Notes: generated from the letters alone by a model not told the origin. Shown: positions 49,714 through 58,360, counted from the first letter of the stretch. The stretch: DNA of 64,000 nt from Streptomyces sp. WMMB303 (GCF_029351045.1 NZ_JARKIN010000001.1:6725001-6789000), one strand, 5' to 3'. Translations and numbers: made by a program.

Positions 49714-51750
49714 TCAGCCGTTGCGCTTCCAGCGGGGCTTGTCCGCGCGGCGGTCCGGGGTGCGGGCGCCGTTGCGGCCGGGGGCGTGGGAGCCACCGGA
49801 GCGGCCGTGCGGACGACGGTCGTCGCGGTGGTGCGGGCGGTCGCCGCCGCGGAAGCCCTCCCGGCGGAAACCGCGGTCCCCGCCGTCGCGGCGGTCGTCA
49901 CGGCGGACGTCGTCGCGGCGGAAGCCGCCACCACCGGAGCCACCGCGGCCACCGTCACCGCGGCCGCCGTCGCGGCGGTCCCGGTCGCGGTCGCGGCCGT
50001 AGGGGCGCTCGTCCCGGTCGCGGTCCCGGCGGAAGCCGCCCCGGTCACCGCCGCGGTCGTTCGCACGGCGGTCGCCGCGGTCCCGGTCCCGCCGGTCGTA
50101 CGAGGAGCGTCCGCCGCGGTCGCGGTCCTGGCGCTCGCGGTCGGCCCGCTCACGGCGCTCGGCCTCCGCCTTCGCCTCGCGGCGTGCCTCCGCGCGGGCC
50201 TCCTCGGCGGCCTGCTCCGCCTCCGCCTCGGCGGCGGCCGCCACGGCGGCCTCCGGGTCGTCGCCGCGCTCCCGCGCCGCGCGGGCGGTCAGCAGGGTGG
50301 CCTCCTCGCGGAGTTCCGCGGCGCGCTGCTGGAGCTTCTCGAGCTGGCGGTTGAGCTTCTTGGCCTCGCGCTCGGCCTGGCGGGCCGAGTTGGCGGCGGA
50401 CTCGGCCTGCACCTCGGTCAGCGACCGGGCGCCGGTGATGCGGGCCACGTCGTCGTCGAAGACGTCGCCGCGGCCGATGATGTGCCGCGAGGCGTCCACG
50501 CCCGCGTCCTCCATCAGCCGGAAGATCTGCCGCCGCTGGTGCGGCAGGGCAAGGGAGACGACCGTCCCGGACTCGCCCGCGCGTGCCGTACGGCCCGAGC
50601 GGTGCAGGTAGTCCTTGTGGTCGCCGGCCGGGTCGACGTTCAGCACCAGGTCGATGCCGTCGACGTGGATACCGCGGGCCGCGACGTCCGTGGCGACCAG
50701 GACGTTGACCCTGCCGTCCTTGAAGTCCGCCAGCGTGCGGGTGCGCGCGCCCTGCGTCATGCCGCCGTGCAGCGCATCGGCGGGCACCCCGGCCTCGCGG
50801 AGCTGTTCGGCGACGCGGTCCGCACCGAGCTGGGTGCGGACGAAGATGATGGTGCGGCCCTTGCGGGCGGCGATGGCGGTGGTGACCGGCGCCTTGTCGC
50901 GCGGCTTCACGACCATCACGTGGTGGGTCATGGTCGTCACCGCGCCCTGCGCCGCGTCCACCTCGTGCGAGACGGGGTCGACGAGGTAGCGGCGGACCAG
51001 GGAGTCGATCTCCTTCTCCATGGTGGCGGAGAAGAGCATCCGCTGGCCGCCCTCGGGGACCAGGTCCAGGATCTCGGTGACCTCGGGCAGGAAGCCCAGG
51101 TCGGACATCTGGTCGGCCTCGTCGAGGATGGCCGTCTCGACGTCGTCCAGCGAGCAGGAGCCGCGGTTGATCAGGTCGCGCAGCCGACCCGGGGTGGCGA
51201 CGAGGATGTCGACACCGCGTTCGAGCGCGGAGATCTGATTGGCCATCGAGGTACCGCCGCAGACGACCTTCAGCTTGAGGCCGAGCGTGTCCCCGTACGG
51301 CTGCAGCGCGTCCGAGACCTGCATCGCCAACTCGCGGGTGGGCGTGAGGATGACGCCGCGCGGGCGCTTGCGCTGGGTGCGTCCCCCGTGCAGCCGGGCG
51401 AGCAGCGGCAGGCCGAAGGAGAGCGTCTTGCCGGAGCCGGTGCGGCCGCGGCCGAGCACGTCCTTGCCGGCCAGCGCGTCCGGGATGGTGGCGGCCTGGA
51501 TGGGGAACGGCGCGGTCACACCGTTCTGGGCGAGCTTGCGGACGACGGACTCGGGGAGGCCCAGGTCGCCGAACGTGATCTGCGGCTCGGCGGCCTGGTC
51601 GGCTTCGGCAGCCGGCTCCGTGGTGGCCTCGTCGGCCGATTCGGGGACCTCAGTGGTCTCGGGGGCCGCTGCGGCGACCGCCTCAGCGGTCGGCTCGGTC
51701 GGCTCGGGGAAGTCCTCGGGCCGTACGGCGGCAGGGGTGGTGACAGACAT
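49714..51750 (-). CDS. DEAD-box RNA helicase
   Basis: The 678-residue protein has an acidic Ala/Glu/Pro N-terminus, the Q motif (FGDLGLPESVVRKLAQNGV), Walker A GRGRTGSGKT, PTRELA, TPGR, DEAD, SAT, and the second RecA domain with VATDVAARGIHVDG and HRSGRTARAG. A coiled-coil segment (ANSARQAEREAKKLNRQLEK) leads to a 150-residue Arg/Gly/Asp-rich tail (RRDRDRGDRR, GGSGGGGFRR) that probably binds RNA. Its role is RNA unwinding in ribosome assembly or cold adaptation, by family. GGAAGG lies upstream of the ATG. Confidence 0.95.
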   Translation of the reverse strand: MSVTTPAAVRPEDFPEPTEPTAEAVAAAAPETTEVPESADEATTEPAAEADQAAEPQITFGDLGLPESVVRKLAQNGVTAPFPIQAATIPDALAGKDVLGRGRTGSGKTLSFGLPLLARLHGGRTQRKRPRGVILTPTRELAMQVSDALQPYGDTLGLKLKVVCGGTSMANQISALERGVDILVATPGRLRDLINRGSCSLDDVETAILDEADQMSDLGFLPEVTEILDLVPEGGQRMLFSATMEKEIDSLVRRYLVDPVSHEVDAAQGAVTTMTHHVMVVKPRDKAPVTTAIAARKGRTIIFVRTQLGADRVAEQLREAGVPADALHGGMTQGARTRTLADFKDGRVNVLVATDVAARGIHVDGIDLVLNVDPAGDHKDYLHRSGRTARAGESGTVVSLALPHQRRQIFRLMEDAGVDASRHIIGRGDVFDDDVARITGARSLTEVQAESAANSARQAEREAKKLNRQLEKLQQRAAELREEATLLTARAARERGDDPEAAVAAAAEAEAEQAAEEARAEARREAKAEAERRERADRERQDRDRGGRSSYDRRDRDRGDRRANDRGGDRGGFRRDRDRDERPYGRDRDRDRRDGGRGDGGRGGSGGGGFRRDDVRRDDRRDGGDRGFRREGFRGGDRPHHRDDRRPHGRSGGSHAPGRNGARTPDRRADKPRWKRNG

Positions 51751-52077
51751 GCGAGTTGCGACAACCTTCCGGAGTCATTCGGCACGCGCCCATAACTCCG
51801 TGAAATTCGCAAAGAACCGCCTCGATGCGGTCAGCCACGGCCGGAGAGAACGCGCCACACGGCGCGCTGTGCTGACGGCGCCGGGCAAATGGGATCAAAC
51901 GATCTACCAGCATACGCGGCCCTGGGAGCAACACGCAAACGAGCCCCTGGCCACCATCCTCCCTCCGGGCGCCGCGGACCGCTGCCGGCCGCGCGCGGAC
52001 CGCTGCCGGCGACAGGCGTCCACACCCGCGGGCCTCCGCCCGACCGGGCGCACCACGGCACGCACGCCCCACCCGGC

Positions 52078-52716
52078 TCAGGCCGGACTGGGCTGGACCC
52101 GGCGGGCGAAGGTGTCGGAGCCTCCGCTGGGCGAGGCAGTGGTCCGGGTCGGCGAGGGCTCCGGATCCGGCTCGGTCGGCGTCGGGGTGGGCGAATCGGT
52201 CGGCGTGCCGGAACCGCCGTCGTGGCCGCCTCCGGCCCCGCCCGAACCGTCGTGGCCCCCGGTCGGACCGGGCCCGGGACGGGTCCCGCCGCTGCCCGAC
52301 GACGAGCCCGACGCACCCGAGCCCCTGGAGGACCCGGTGTCCTCGCCCGAACCGTCCCCGTCCGAGCCGTCCCGGCCCTCGGAGCGCTCTTCGTCGTCCT
52401 GCTCGCCGCGCTTCGCGTCCTTGCCCTTCTTGTCCCGCTCGTGCTTCCGGTCCTTGCGCCCGTCGGCGCCGCCGTGCGCCCCGCCGCGGGTGTGGCCCCT
52501 CCGGTAGGCGGTACCGTCCAGCCCGCCCTCCGGCTCGGTCGCCCCGCTGTCGTCGTCGGCCCTGCTGCCCACCGGTACGGTGCCCTCGCCCGCGTCGTCG
52601 GCGCCCTGCACCGTCATACAGCCGGTGAGGGTGGAAACCGCCGCGAGTATCAGGGCACCCGCGGTCGTCCGTGCGACGACGGTGGGACTGGGCACGGCGG
52701 AACGGGCTCGGCGCAC
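52078..52716 (-). CDS. lipoprotein-like low-complexity secreted protein
   Basis: The 212-residue protein has a lipoprotein signal peptide (VARTTAGALILAAVSTLTGC, lipobox LTGC). Nearly all the mature part is low complexity: Lys/Arg/Asp/Glu-rich (RKDRKHERDKKGKDAKRG), then Gly/Ser-rich, then Pro/Thr-rich. No globular domain is visible. AGGAGGT precedes the GTG start at 52716, a strong site that supports the gene. It may be a surface-tethered spacer protein; the function is unknown. Confidence 0.7.
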   Translation of the reverse strand: MRRARSAVPSPTVVARTTAGALILAAVSTLTGCMTVQGADDAGEGTVPVGSRADDDSGATEPEGGLDGTAYRRGHTRGGAHGGADGRKDRKHERDKKGKDAKRGEQDDEERSEGRDGSDGDGSGEDTGSSRGSGASGSSSGSGGTRPGPGPTGGHDGSGGAGGGHDGGSGTPTDSPTPTPTEPDPEPSPTRTTASPSGGSDTFARRVQPSPA

Positions 52717-52890
52717 GGCGGGACCTCCTGCGCGGGACTACAGGCGAGTGCCGTGCCCAACTCCCCATCACCCCAACAGGTCACGCCGCGCGACGCGCAC
52801 GGCGCTCCGCACGGCGCACGCATGACCGCCGAGCGCCGCACCGGGCGCCGCGCACCGGGCCGCGCCCCCTCGCCCCCGCCCCATGTGATC

Positions 52891-53355
52891 TCAGCCGTAG
52901 CCGAGGGCGTGCAGGCGGTCGTCGTCGATGCCGAAGTGGTGCGCGATCTCATGGACGACGGTGATCTCGACCTCCTCCACGACCCCCTCCCGGCCGTCCC
53001 GGCTCTCCCGGTTCTCCCGGTCCTTCGGGCCGTTCCCGGCTTCGTGGCCGCCTCCTCCGGTGCCTCCGGTGCCCTCGGTGTCCCGGCCGCCGTCGGTGGC
53101 GGATTCCCGTTCGACCATGCGCAGGGTCGGCCCCCGGTAGACCGTGATGCGGTCGGGCAGGACCCCCGCGTACCACTCGCCGCGTTCGGTCAGCGGCGTC
53201 CCCTCGTAGAGCCCGAGCAGCTCGGGCTCGTCCGCCGGAGGCTCGTCCTCCACGAACACCGCGACGTTGTCCATGAGCCTGGTCAGTTCAGGCGGTATCC
53301 GGTCGAGGGCTTCTGCCACCAGCTCCTCGAACTCCTCACGCGTCATCTCCAGCAC
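52891..53355 (-). CDS. zincin-like metallopeptidase family protein
   Basis: The 154-residue protein carries MTREEFEELVAEALDRIPPE, NVAVFVEDEP, LLGLYEGTPLTERG and DRITVYRGPT, ending VVHEIAHHFGIDDDRLHALG. HExxHxxGxxD is a zinc-peptidase motif of the minimal zincin family. A Gly/Arg/Asp-rich insert of about 45 residues (residues 85-125) separates the two conserved halves and is unusual. The start is either the GTG at 53355 or the ATG three codons on; neither has a clear ribosome site. Confidence 0.82.
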   Translation of the reverse strand: MLEMTREEFEELVAEALDRIPPELTRLMDNVAVFVEDEPPADEPELLGLYEGTPLTERGEWYAGVLPDRITVYRGPTLRMVERESATDGGRDTEGTGGTGGGGHEAGNGPKDRENRESRDGREGVVEEVEITVVHEIAHHFGIDDDRLHALGYG

Positions 53356-53606
53356 GTGACCATTGTCGACCCGCGACCCCGCCCGGGCAGCAGCACACGT
53401 ACCGGATTCTCGCGGAACCCGGTCCCGCAGTCGGCCGGTCTGCGGAGCGGCCGACGGTCAAGGGCGGCACCGGCCGCCGGCCGCCGCACGCGTCCCAGGG
53501 CGCCGCCGCACGCGTGCCAGGACGGGGAACGACCGGCGCGCCCCGAGCCGTGGAACGACCGGCGCCTCCCGGCATAGGGCGCCGCACAAGGGGCATACGC
53601 GCCCAC

Positions 53607-55181
53607 ATGGCCAGCGTTGCCGACAGACCGTCGCGGATCGCGAGGGACCGGTTCAGACAGGTCGCCGACCGGCTCGCCCACCGGTTCGCCACCACCACCC
53701 GGCGCCCCTACCGGCGTGCCGCGGGACTGGTACTCGTGACGCTGCTGGGGGCCTGGCTGGGGCTGCTCGCCGTGGGCAGCGTGCGGGAACCGGTGGGCCC
53801 CGTCGACACGACGATGACGCTGCGCCCCTCCGTCAGCGGCGGCACCAAGATCAACGTCGCGCCGCTGGGAGCGCTGACGCTGGACAGCCACACGGCACCG
53901 CTGCGGCTGGACGTCGATGTCGACGAGCTCGACCAGGAGCGCGCCTCCGCCCTGGTGGACCACCCCGAGCGGATCGAGGGCCTGCGGGACGAGATCTCGG
54001 ACGACGTCCGCTCGGGCGCACTCGACCTCGGCGTACGCTCGGCTGTCGCGGTGCTGACCGGCTCCTGCGCACTGGCCCTCGCCGTCTACCGCAGGCCCCG
54101 CCGGGCCCTCGCGGCAGGCGGACTCTCCCTCGCGCTGCTGGTGGCCTGCGGCGCGACCGCGGCGCTCACCTGGAACCCGAAATCGGTGCTCGAGCCGAAG
54201 TTCTCCGGGCTGCTGGCGAGCGCACCGTCGGTGGTGGGCAACGCCCGCAGCATCGCCACCGAGTTCGACGTCTACCAGCAGGAGCTGGCACGTCTGGTCA
54301 CCAACGTCACCAAGCTCTACGACGCGGCCTCCACCCTCCCCGCCTACCAGCCGGACCCGTCGACCACCCGGGTTCTGCACGTCTCGGACATCCACCTCAA
54401 CCCCGCCGCCTGGCACATCGTCCGCTCGCTGGTCGAGCAGTACAAGATCGACGTGATCATCGACACCGGCGACACCATGGACCACGGCACGGCCCCCGAG
54501 AACGGCTTTCTGGAGCCCATACCGGACCTCGGCGCCCCGTACATGTGGGTCCGCGGCAACCACGACTCGAAGACCACCCAGCAGGCCATGGAAGAACTGG
54601 CGGGCACGTCCCCGTCGAAGGTGCACGTACTGGACGGGGGCGAACCGGTCGACGTCGCCGGGCTGCGAATAGCCGGCTGGGGTGACCCGCAGTTCACCCC
54701 GGACCGCTCGGTCGCCGCCGAGGGCGACCCGGCGGAGCGGGCGGAGGGCCGCAGGCTCGCCGCCGCGCTGCGCTCCCAGCGGGCCGCCGGCTCCCCCGTG
54801 GACATAGCCGTGGGCCACAACCCGGTGCTGGCCGAGCAGACCGACGGCCTCGTCCCGCTCGCCCTCGCCGGGCACACCCACAACCGCAGCACGCGGGTAC
54901 TGCCGCGCGACACCCGGCTGATGATCGAGGGCTCCACGGGAGGCAGCGGACTGCGCGCTGTCGAGGGCGAGACGCCGGACAAGGTGCAGGCGTCGGTGCT
55001 CTACCTGGACCGGGACAGCAAGCGGCTCCAGGCGTGGGACGAGATCGACCTGGGCGGCCTGGGACTGTCCAAGGCGGAGGTGTCCCGCCACCTGCCGGAG
55101 GAGATCGAACCAGGCTCCTCGCCGTCCCCGTCGCCCTCCGCGCCGAGCCCCACCGGCACCAGCCCGGCAACCGGCCGCTGA
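53607..55181 (+). CDS. membrane-anchored metallophosphoesterase
   Basis: The 524-residue protein has a membrane helix near residue 45 (AAGLVLVTLLGAWLGLLAVG), a beta-rich extracytoplasmic region, two further helices about 155-190 (SCALALAVYRRPRRALAAGG, LSLALLVACGATAALTW), and a calcineurin-like phosphoesterase domain: VLHVSDIHLN, DVIIDTGDTMDHG, VRGNHDS, VGHNP, GHTHNRSTRV. These motifs bind two metal ions and hydrolyse phosphoesters. The C-terminal tail is Pro/Ser-rich. It lies just before tRNA-Glu. The substrate is unknown. Confidence 0.9.
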   Translation: MASVADRPSRIARDRFRQVADRLAHRFATTTRRPYRRAAGLVLVTLLGAWLGLLAVGSVREPVGPVDTTMTLRPSVSGGTKINVAPLGALTLDSHTAPLRLDVDVDELDQERASALVDHPERIEGLRDEISDDVRSGALDLGVRSAVAVLTGSCALALAVYRRPRRALAAGGLSLALLVACGATAALTWNPKSVLEPKFSGLLASAPSVVGNARSIATEFDVYQQELARLVTNVTKLYDAASTLPAYQPDPSTTRVLHVSDIHLNPAAWHIVRSLVEQYKIDVIIDTGDTMDHGTAPENGFLEPIPDLGAPYMWVRGNHDSKTTQQAMEELAGTSPSKVHVLDGGEPVDVAGLRIAGWGDPQFTPDRSVAAEGDPAERAEGRRLAAALRSQRAAGSPVDIAVGHNPVLAEQTDGLVPLALAGHTHNRSTRVLPRDTRLMIEGSTGGSGLRAVEGETPDKVQASVLYLDRDSKRLQAWDEIDLGGLGLSKAEVSRHLPEEIEPGSSPSPSPSAPSPTGTSPATGR

Positions 55182-55370
55182 CCGGCCGCTGGGCGAGCGG
55201 GACGGGCAGGGCGGGGCGGGCGGCCGGCTCGCCGACCGTGCGGTGCGGCACGGCGAACCGCCCGGCACAGCGCCGTCCGGGCCCGGCATATGTTTTGGCG
55301 AACGGTCCGTGCATCCCATATGCTGCCCGAGCTTGCTGGAGCGCTGTTCAGGCGCACAGTCGGCGGTTTC

Positions 55371-55443
55371 GCCCTCATCGTCTAGTGGCCCAGGACGCCG
55401 CCCTTTCAAGGCGGTAGCACGGGTTCGAATCCCGTTGGGGGCA
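55371..55443 (+). tRNA. tRNA-Glu (anticodon TTC)
   Basis: The gene starts GCCCTCATCGTCTAGTGGCC, with acceptor pairing GCCCTCA/TGGGGGC, anticodon loop CTTTCAA and T-arm CGGG-TTCGAAT-CCCG. CCA is not encoded. A 26-bp piece of its 3' end is repeated at 57425-57450, so it served as an integration target. Confidence 0.96.
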
Positions 55444-55445
55444 CC
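55420..55445 (+). repeat. left copy of the tRNA-Glu 3' end repeat (attL-like)
   Basis: These 26 bases cover the T-loop, T-stem and acceptor end of tRNA-Glu plus two bases. They recur exactly at 57425-57450 in the same orientation. Confidence 0.85.
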
Positions 55446-55452
55446 CATGAAG

Positions 55453-55492
55453 ACCCTCCTGAACTGCGGAAACGCGGCCAGGAGGGTTTTTT
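55453..55492 (+). terminator. tRNA-Glu terminator
   Basis: ACCCTCCT (55453-55460) pairs with AGGAGGGT (55480-55487), with an inner GCG-GAAA-CGC tetraloop hairpin and a T-run at 55487-55492. Confidence 0.85.
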
Positions 55493-55502
55493 CGCTTCTC
55501 AT

Positions 55503-55520
55503 GTGCTGACGTGTCAGCGC
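55503..55520. repeat. left GTGCTGAC dyad of the tRNA-Glu module
   Basis: GTGCTGAC-GT-GTCAGCGC is a near-perfect dyad. The same core in inverted orientation occurs at 57306-57323 near the other end of the module, so the pair act like terminal inverted repeats or operators. Confidence 0.6.
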
Positions 55521-55546
55521 CAGGGTGCTGACACGAACACGCGATC

Positions 55547-55885
55547 GTGTATCAGGGACGAACCGGCTGCCAGTGGGCCTACCTACCGCATGACCTGCCG
55601 CAGAAGAGCGCGACCTCCTACTACTTCGCCGCATGGCGGGACGACGGGACCGACCATGTCATCCACGAACTCCTGCGGTGCCAGGTCCGCGAACGCGCCC
55701 GGCGATCAGAGGACCCGGCCCTGGTGGTTCTGGACACGCAGAGTGCCCATGTGGCCGTCTGCCAAGCCTCGGGCCCCGAGATGGTGCCGAAGAACGTCGA
55801 AGGCACCCGCGCAAAGCTGAAACGCCTGGTCAAGCTCGACATCCTCACCGAGGTCGACACCGGCATCTTCGCGCGAAGGCCATAG
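55547..55885 (+). pseudogene. IS5-family transposase fragment
   Basis: The frame begins VYQGRTGCQWAYLPHDLPQK and continues YYFAAWRDDGTDHVIHELLR and ALVVLDTQSAHVAV, which is the N-terminal half of an IS5-type transposase with the conserved GCQWxxLPHDLP motif. The catalytic C-terminal half is missing. After residue 80 the text (EGTRAKLKRLVKLDILTEVD) no longer belongs to IS5 and may be a fused end of another mobile-element protein. Confidence 0.75.
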
Positions 55886-55893
55886 CCGGACAC

Positions 55894-56346
55894 CTAGGGC
55901 CAGCAATCACTGGCCACAATCTGGTGTGCGTACTTGTTCTCCGGGTCGATGTCTTGGATCACCTTCAGGGCTTCATGCCGCCGCTCCGTCTCGCACATCA
56001 GCCGGACAAGGACGTACAGGGCGTCACGGTCACCGTCTTCGGCGCGCTCGCGCAGCGCGGACTCCATACCTCGCTCCCGAAGCGACCTGTTGAGTCTCCG
56101 AAGTGCGTGGCGATCCCTGAGGGCGAGCTCCGTAAGTTCTGGAATCCGTTCCGCTCGGACCAGCAGATCCATGTGCCACAGATGATTGTCGTGCCTGTCC
56201 GGATCGTGGGAGAAGCACTCGGCATGGGTGCTCACCAGCGCGATCGCTGCGTCCCAATCCTGAAGTCGCTCCGCAGCTCGAGCTCGCTCCGACCAGTCCA
56301 CAGGCCGATGATCGCCCGTTGCCCAGCGAACAGCAACGGACAGCAC
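55894..56346 (-). CDS. unknown helical (TPR-like) protein
   Basis: The 150-residue protein reads VDWSERARAAERLQDWDAAI, ALVSTHAECFSHDPDRHDNH, LWHMDLLVRAERIPELTELA and ALKVIQDIDPENKYAHQIVA, a run of amphipathic helices like degenerate TPR units. I recall similar unnamed Streptomyces proteins but know no function. The start at 56346 is a GTG with only AAGG nearby; VDWSERARA at 56301 is another possible start. It sits inside the tRNA-Glu module next to a Uma2-like gene. Confidence 0.65.
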   Translation of the reverse strand: MLSVAVRWATGDHRPVDWSERARAAERLQDWDAAIALVSTHAECFSHDPDRHDNHLWHMDLLVRAERIPELTELALRDRHALRRLNRSLRERGMESALRERAEDGDRDALYVLVRLMCETERRHEALKVIQDIDPENKYAHQIVASDCWP

Positions 56347-56486
56347 CTTGAAGCACGCCTTGCGGAGCGCCCTTCAGGGCAAGCTGGCGTGCGTCCGGGG
56401 TCGCTCAAGCCTCTGCACCCTTGAAGTAGTCGCCCCCCGGCGAACGGTTCCAGGGCAGCCCCACGACACCACCTGGCTCGGCACTA

Positions 56487-57149
56487 CTAGAACGCCAGGT
56501 CTTCCCAGGGGACACTCAGGGCGAAGGGCTCGGGGAACTCGATGCCGAGGCCGTCCGGCTCCCACTCGCCGACGGCTACGTACACCGAGGGGCGCAGCGG
56601 CTTGACGGCGAGCCCGGACCGGTCGATGGCGACCAGCTCGTACGCCCGAACGGAGGTGACCTCCCAGGTCGCGCTCGAGTCGAGCTCGATCTCCCAGTAC
56701 CAGGGGATGGCCGCCTCCGCGTAGCGGTCCATCTTCCACTGCCGGCGCCGGGGGGTGTCCGAGCCGGAGAGCACCTCGCCCACAAGGACGGTGTCCGTGG
56801 CGAAGGTGTCGGCTCCACGGGGCAGACAGCGGCGGACCATGAAGTCAGGGGTGAGGAAGCTGGACTTGTCGGGCGTGAAGAAGACATTGGTCTCCACCTC
56901 GACCTGCCAGCAGCGCTCGTCCCTGCCGCTGCTCTCTCCCCTCATGGCGCGGCGGGCCGCGTCCTCGAGCGCGTTACGCATGCGCACGGCGAAACGCTGA
57001 TGCTCCAGCGGGCCGCGCCTGTTCCAGGCGACCCTGCCCTGCCAGAGCTCGATCCCCTCGGCGACGTCGTCCGGAAGCTGCTGAAGTTCTTCCCAGCTCA
57101 GCATCTCGGGGGGGTGGAATTCAGGCCCCTCGGCTGCGCCCGCTGACAT
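56487..57149 (-). CDS. Uma2 family (DUF820) nuclease-like protein
   Basis: The 220-residue protein starts MSAGAAEGPEFHPPEMLSWE and has ELQQLPDDVAEGIELWQGRV, FLTPDFMV and LVGEVLSGSDTPRRRQWKMD, the Uma2 restriction-endonuclease-like fold with PD...E-x-K-like acidic residues. Streptomyces chromosomes carry many such genes, often near tRNAs and islands; their targets are unknown. GGAGGCGGC precedes the ATG. It is the only clearly intact enzyme-like gene in the module. Confidence 0.88.
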   Translation of the reverse strand: MSAGAAEGPEFHPPEMLSWEELQQLPDDVAEGIELWQGRVAWNRRGPLEHQRFAVRMRNALEDAARRAMRGESSGRDERCWQVEVETNVFFTPDKSSFLTPDFMVRRCLPRGADTFATDTVLVGEVLSGSDTPRRRQWKMDRYAEAAIPWYWEIELDSSATWEVTSVRAYELVAIDRSGLAVKPLRPSVYVAVGEWEPDGLGIEFPEPFALSVPWEDLAF

Positions 57150-57305
57150 GCCGCCTCCACTGTTCGCGCTGCTGCCCCGAAGTCAACGTAGCGGACCCGG
57201 TACGCGCCGGAAAGCTACTCCGTGCAGCTCGGGCGGCCTGCCGGGGTTCCCCGCACCCCATGTGCTTGACGTGACTGGAGTTACACGAGCAACGATCGCG
57301 GGGTC

Positions 57306-57323
57306 GTGCTGACACGTCAGCAC
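57306..57323. repeat. right GTGCTGAC dyad of the tRNA-Glu module
   Basis: GTGCTGAC-AC-GTCAGCAC is a perfect 18-bp dyad with a 2-base centre. In reverse complement it matches the left dyad at 55503-55520 almost throughout, and GCGATCGT-like text lies near both. Confidence 0.65.
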
Positions 57324-57424
57324 GGGTACCGGATCGAGCGAGACACAGCCGGATCGGGGCGGAGCGAAACGGCCCCACTCATCCGGCTTCGCCGCATTCC
57401 CGCAGGTCAGCGAGGTGACGATTT

Positions 57425-57450
57425 CGGGTTCGAATCCCGTTGGGGGCACC
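57425..57450 (+). repeat. right copy of the tRNA-Glu 3' end repeat (attR-like)
   Basis: These 26 bases are identical to 55420-55445. They are not part of a tRNA here: no 5' half precedes them. Confidence 0.85.
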
Positions 57451-57457
57451 TCTCCCC

Positions 57458-57492
57458 GCCCCTCTGACCTGCGGAAACGCGGCCGGAGGGGC
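57458..57492 (+). terminator. terminator after the right att-like repeat
   Basis: GCCCCTC (57458-57464) pairs with GAGGGGC (57486-57492) and encloses the same GCG-GAAA-CGC hairpin as the tRNA-Glu terminator. It probably served the tRNA before the module was inserted. Confidence 0.65.
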
Positions 57493-57664
57493 TTCTTCTC
57501 GTGCCGACGGGCCGATACGGGGCATGCGCGGCCCAGGTTCCAGCCGGCCCTTCCCAATCAACCCTGCCGCCTGCGCGAACGCAGGTAACAGGGGTTTCTC
57601 GCGCGCCAGGCGCTCCCGGCGGTCCGCACCTGGCCGGACGCTCGGAATGGGTCAGCCGATTCCC

Positions 57665-57716
57665 TATACGGTGTCGTACAACGTGGTCTAACCTGGGCTT
57701 TATACGGGGCCGTACA
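57665..57716 (+). promoter_or_regulatory. two TATACGGnnnCGTACA boxes before the DUF2867 gene
   Basis: TATACGGTGTCGTACA (57665-57680) and TATACGGGGCCGTACA (57701-57716) lie 36 bp apart, 30 bp before the start codon, and the CCGTAC half recurs at 57725-57730. They are partial palindromes typical of TetR-type operators. No regulator gene is adjacent. Confidence 0.65.
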
Positions 57717-57745
57717 GGACGGGCCCGTACGGAGAGGGGCCGACC

Positions 57746-58360
57746 ATGAGACTTCCCCGCACCGCGCACACCTCCCGCCCCTGGCGGATCCACCAGTTCG
57801 CACCCGACTTCCGCGTCGAGGACGTATGGCGGATGCCGACCCCGGGCGGCCCCGACGACCTCGCCCACCTCGTCGACCAGATGGCGAACGGCACCGATGC
57901 GCACCGCTCCAGCGCACCCTCGCGCCTGCTCTTCGCCATCCGCTGGCGACTCGGCAAGCTGTTCGGCTGGGACAGGCCCGACGCCGGCCTGGGCACCCGG
58001 GTGCCGACCCTGCGGGACCGGCTCCCCGCCGACCTGCGGCAGGAGCCTCCTGGCCCCGACCTCAAGGGCGTACCCGTGCCGTTCACGTCCGTCTACCACA
58101 CCCGCGACGAGTGGGCCGCCGAGATGGCCAACCGCACCGTGCACGCCGTGATGCACATCGGCTGGGTCGAGGACGCGAAGGCCCCCGGCGGCTACCGCGG
58201 CCAGATGGCGGTCCTCGTGAAACCGAACGGGTTCGCCGGCTCGCTGTACATGGCGGCGATCAAGCCGTTCCGGTATCTGGGCGTGTACCAGCAGTTGCTG
58301 CTGGCCATCGGCCGCGAATGGCGGGCGGGCACCCCCGGACGGAGCACGGCCCACCGCTGA
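57746..58360 (+). CDS. DUF2867 domain protein
   Basis: The 204-residue protein has VWRMPTPGGPDDLAHLVDQM, ssRLLFAIRWRLGKLFGWDR, EMANRTVHAVMHIGWVED and MAVLVKPNGFAG..AAIKPFRYLGVYQ, all typical of DUF2867. The family is small and cytoplasmic with a possible START-like ligand-binding fold; its function is unknown. GAGAGGGG precedes the ATG. Similar genes are often controlled by an adjacent TetR protein; here the operator-like boxes remain but no such gene is in the window. Confidence 0.85.
   Translation: MRLPRTAHTSRPWRIHQFAPDFRVEDVWRMPTPGGPDDLAHLVDQMANGTDAHRSSAPSRLLFAIRWRLGKLFGWDRPDAGLGTRVPTLRDRLPADLRQEPPGPDLKGVPVPFTSVYHTRDEWAAEMANRTVHAVMHIGWVEDAKAPGGYRGQMAVLVKPNGFAGSLYMAAIKPFRYLGVYQQLLLAIGREWRAGTPGRSTAHR

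Larger units (their letters stand above)
55446..57424. mobile_element. 2-kb module between copies of the tRNA-Glu end
   Basis: The module is bounded by direct 26-bp repeats of the tRNA-Glu 3' end. It contains two inverted near-copies of a GTGCTGAC dyad, a broken IS5-type transposase, a hypothetical gene and a Uma2-like gene. It carries no integrase, so it is a decayed or passively moved insertion. Both ends also have similar terminators sharing TGCGGAAACGCGGCC. Confidence 0.65.
57150..57745. other. 596-bp region with module end and DUF2867 promoter
   Basis: No gene is supportable here. It contains the right GTGCTGAC dyad (57306-57323), the second copy of the tRNA-Glu 3' end (57425-57450), a terminator (57458-57492) and two TATACGG..CGTACA boxes before the DUF2867 gene. 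The rest shows nothing I can interpret. Confidence 0.5.
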
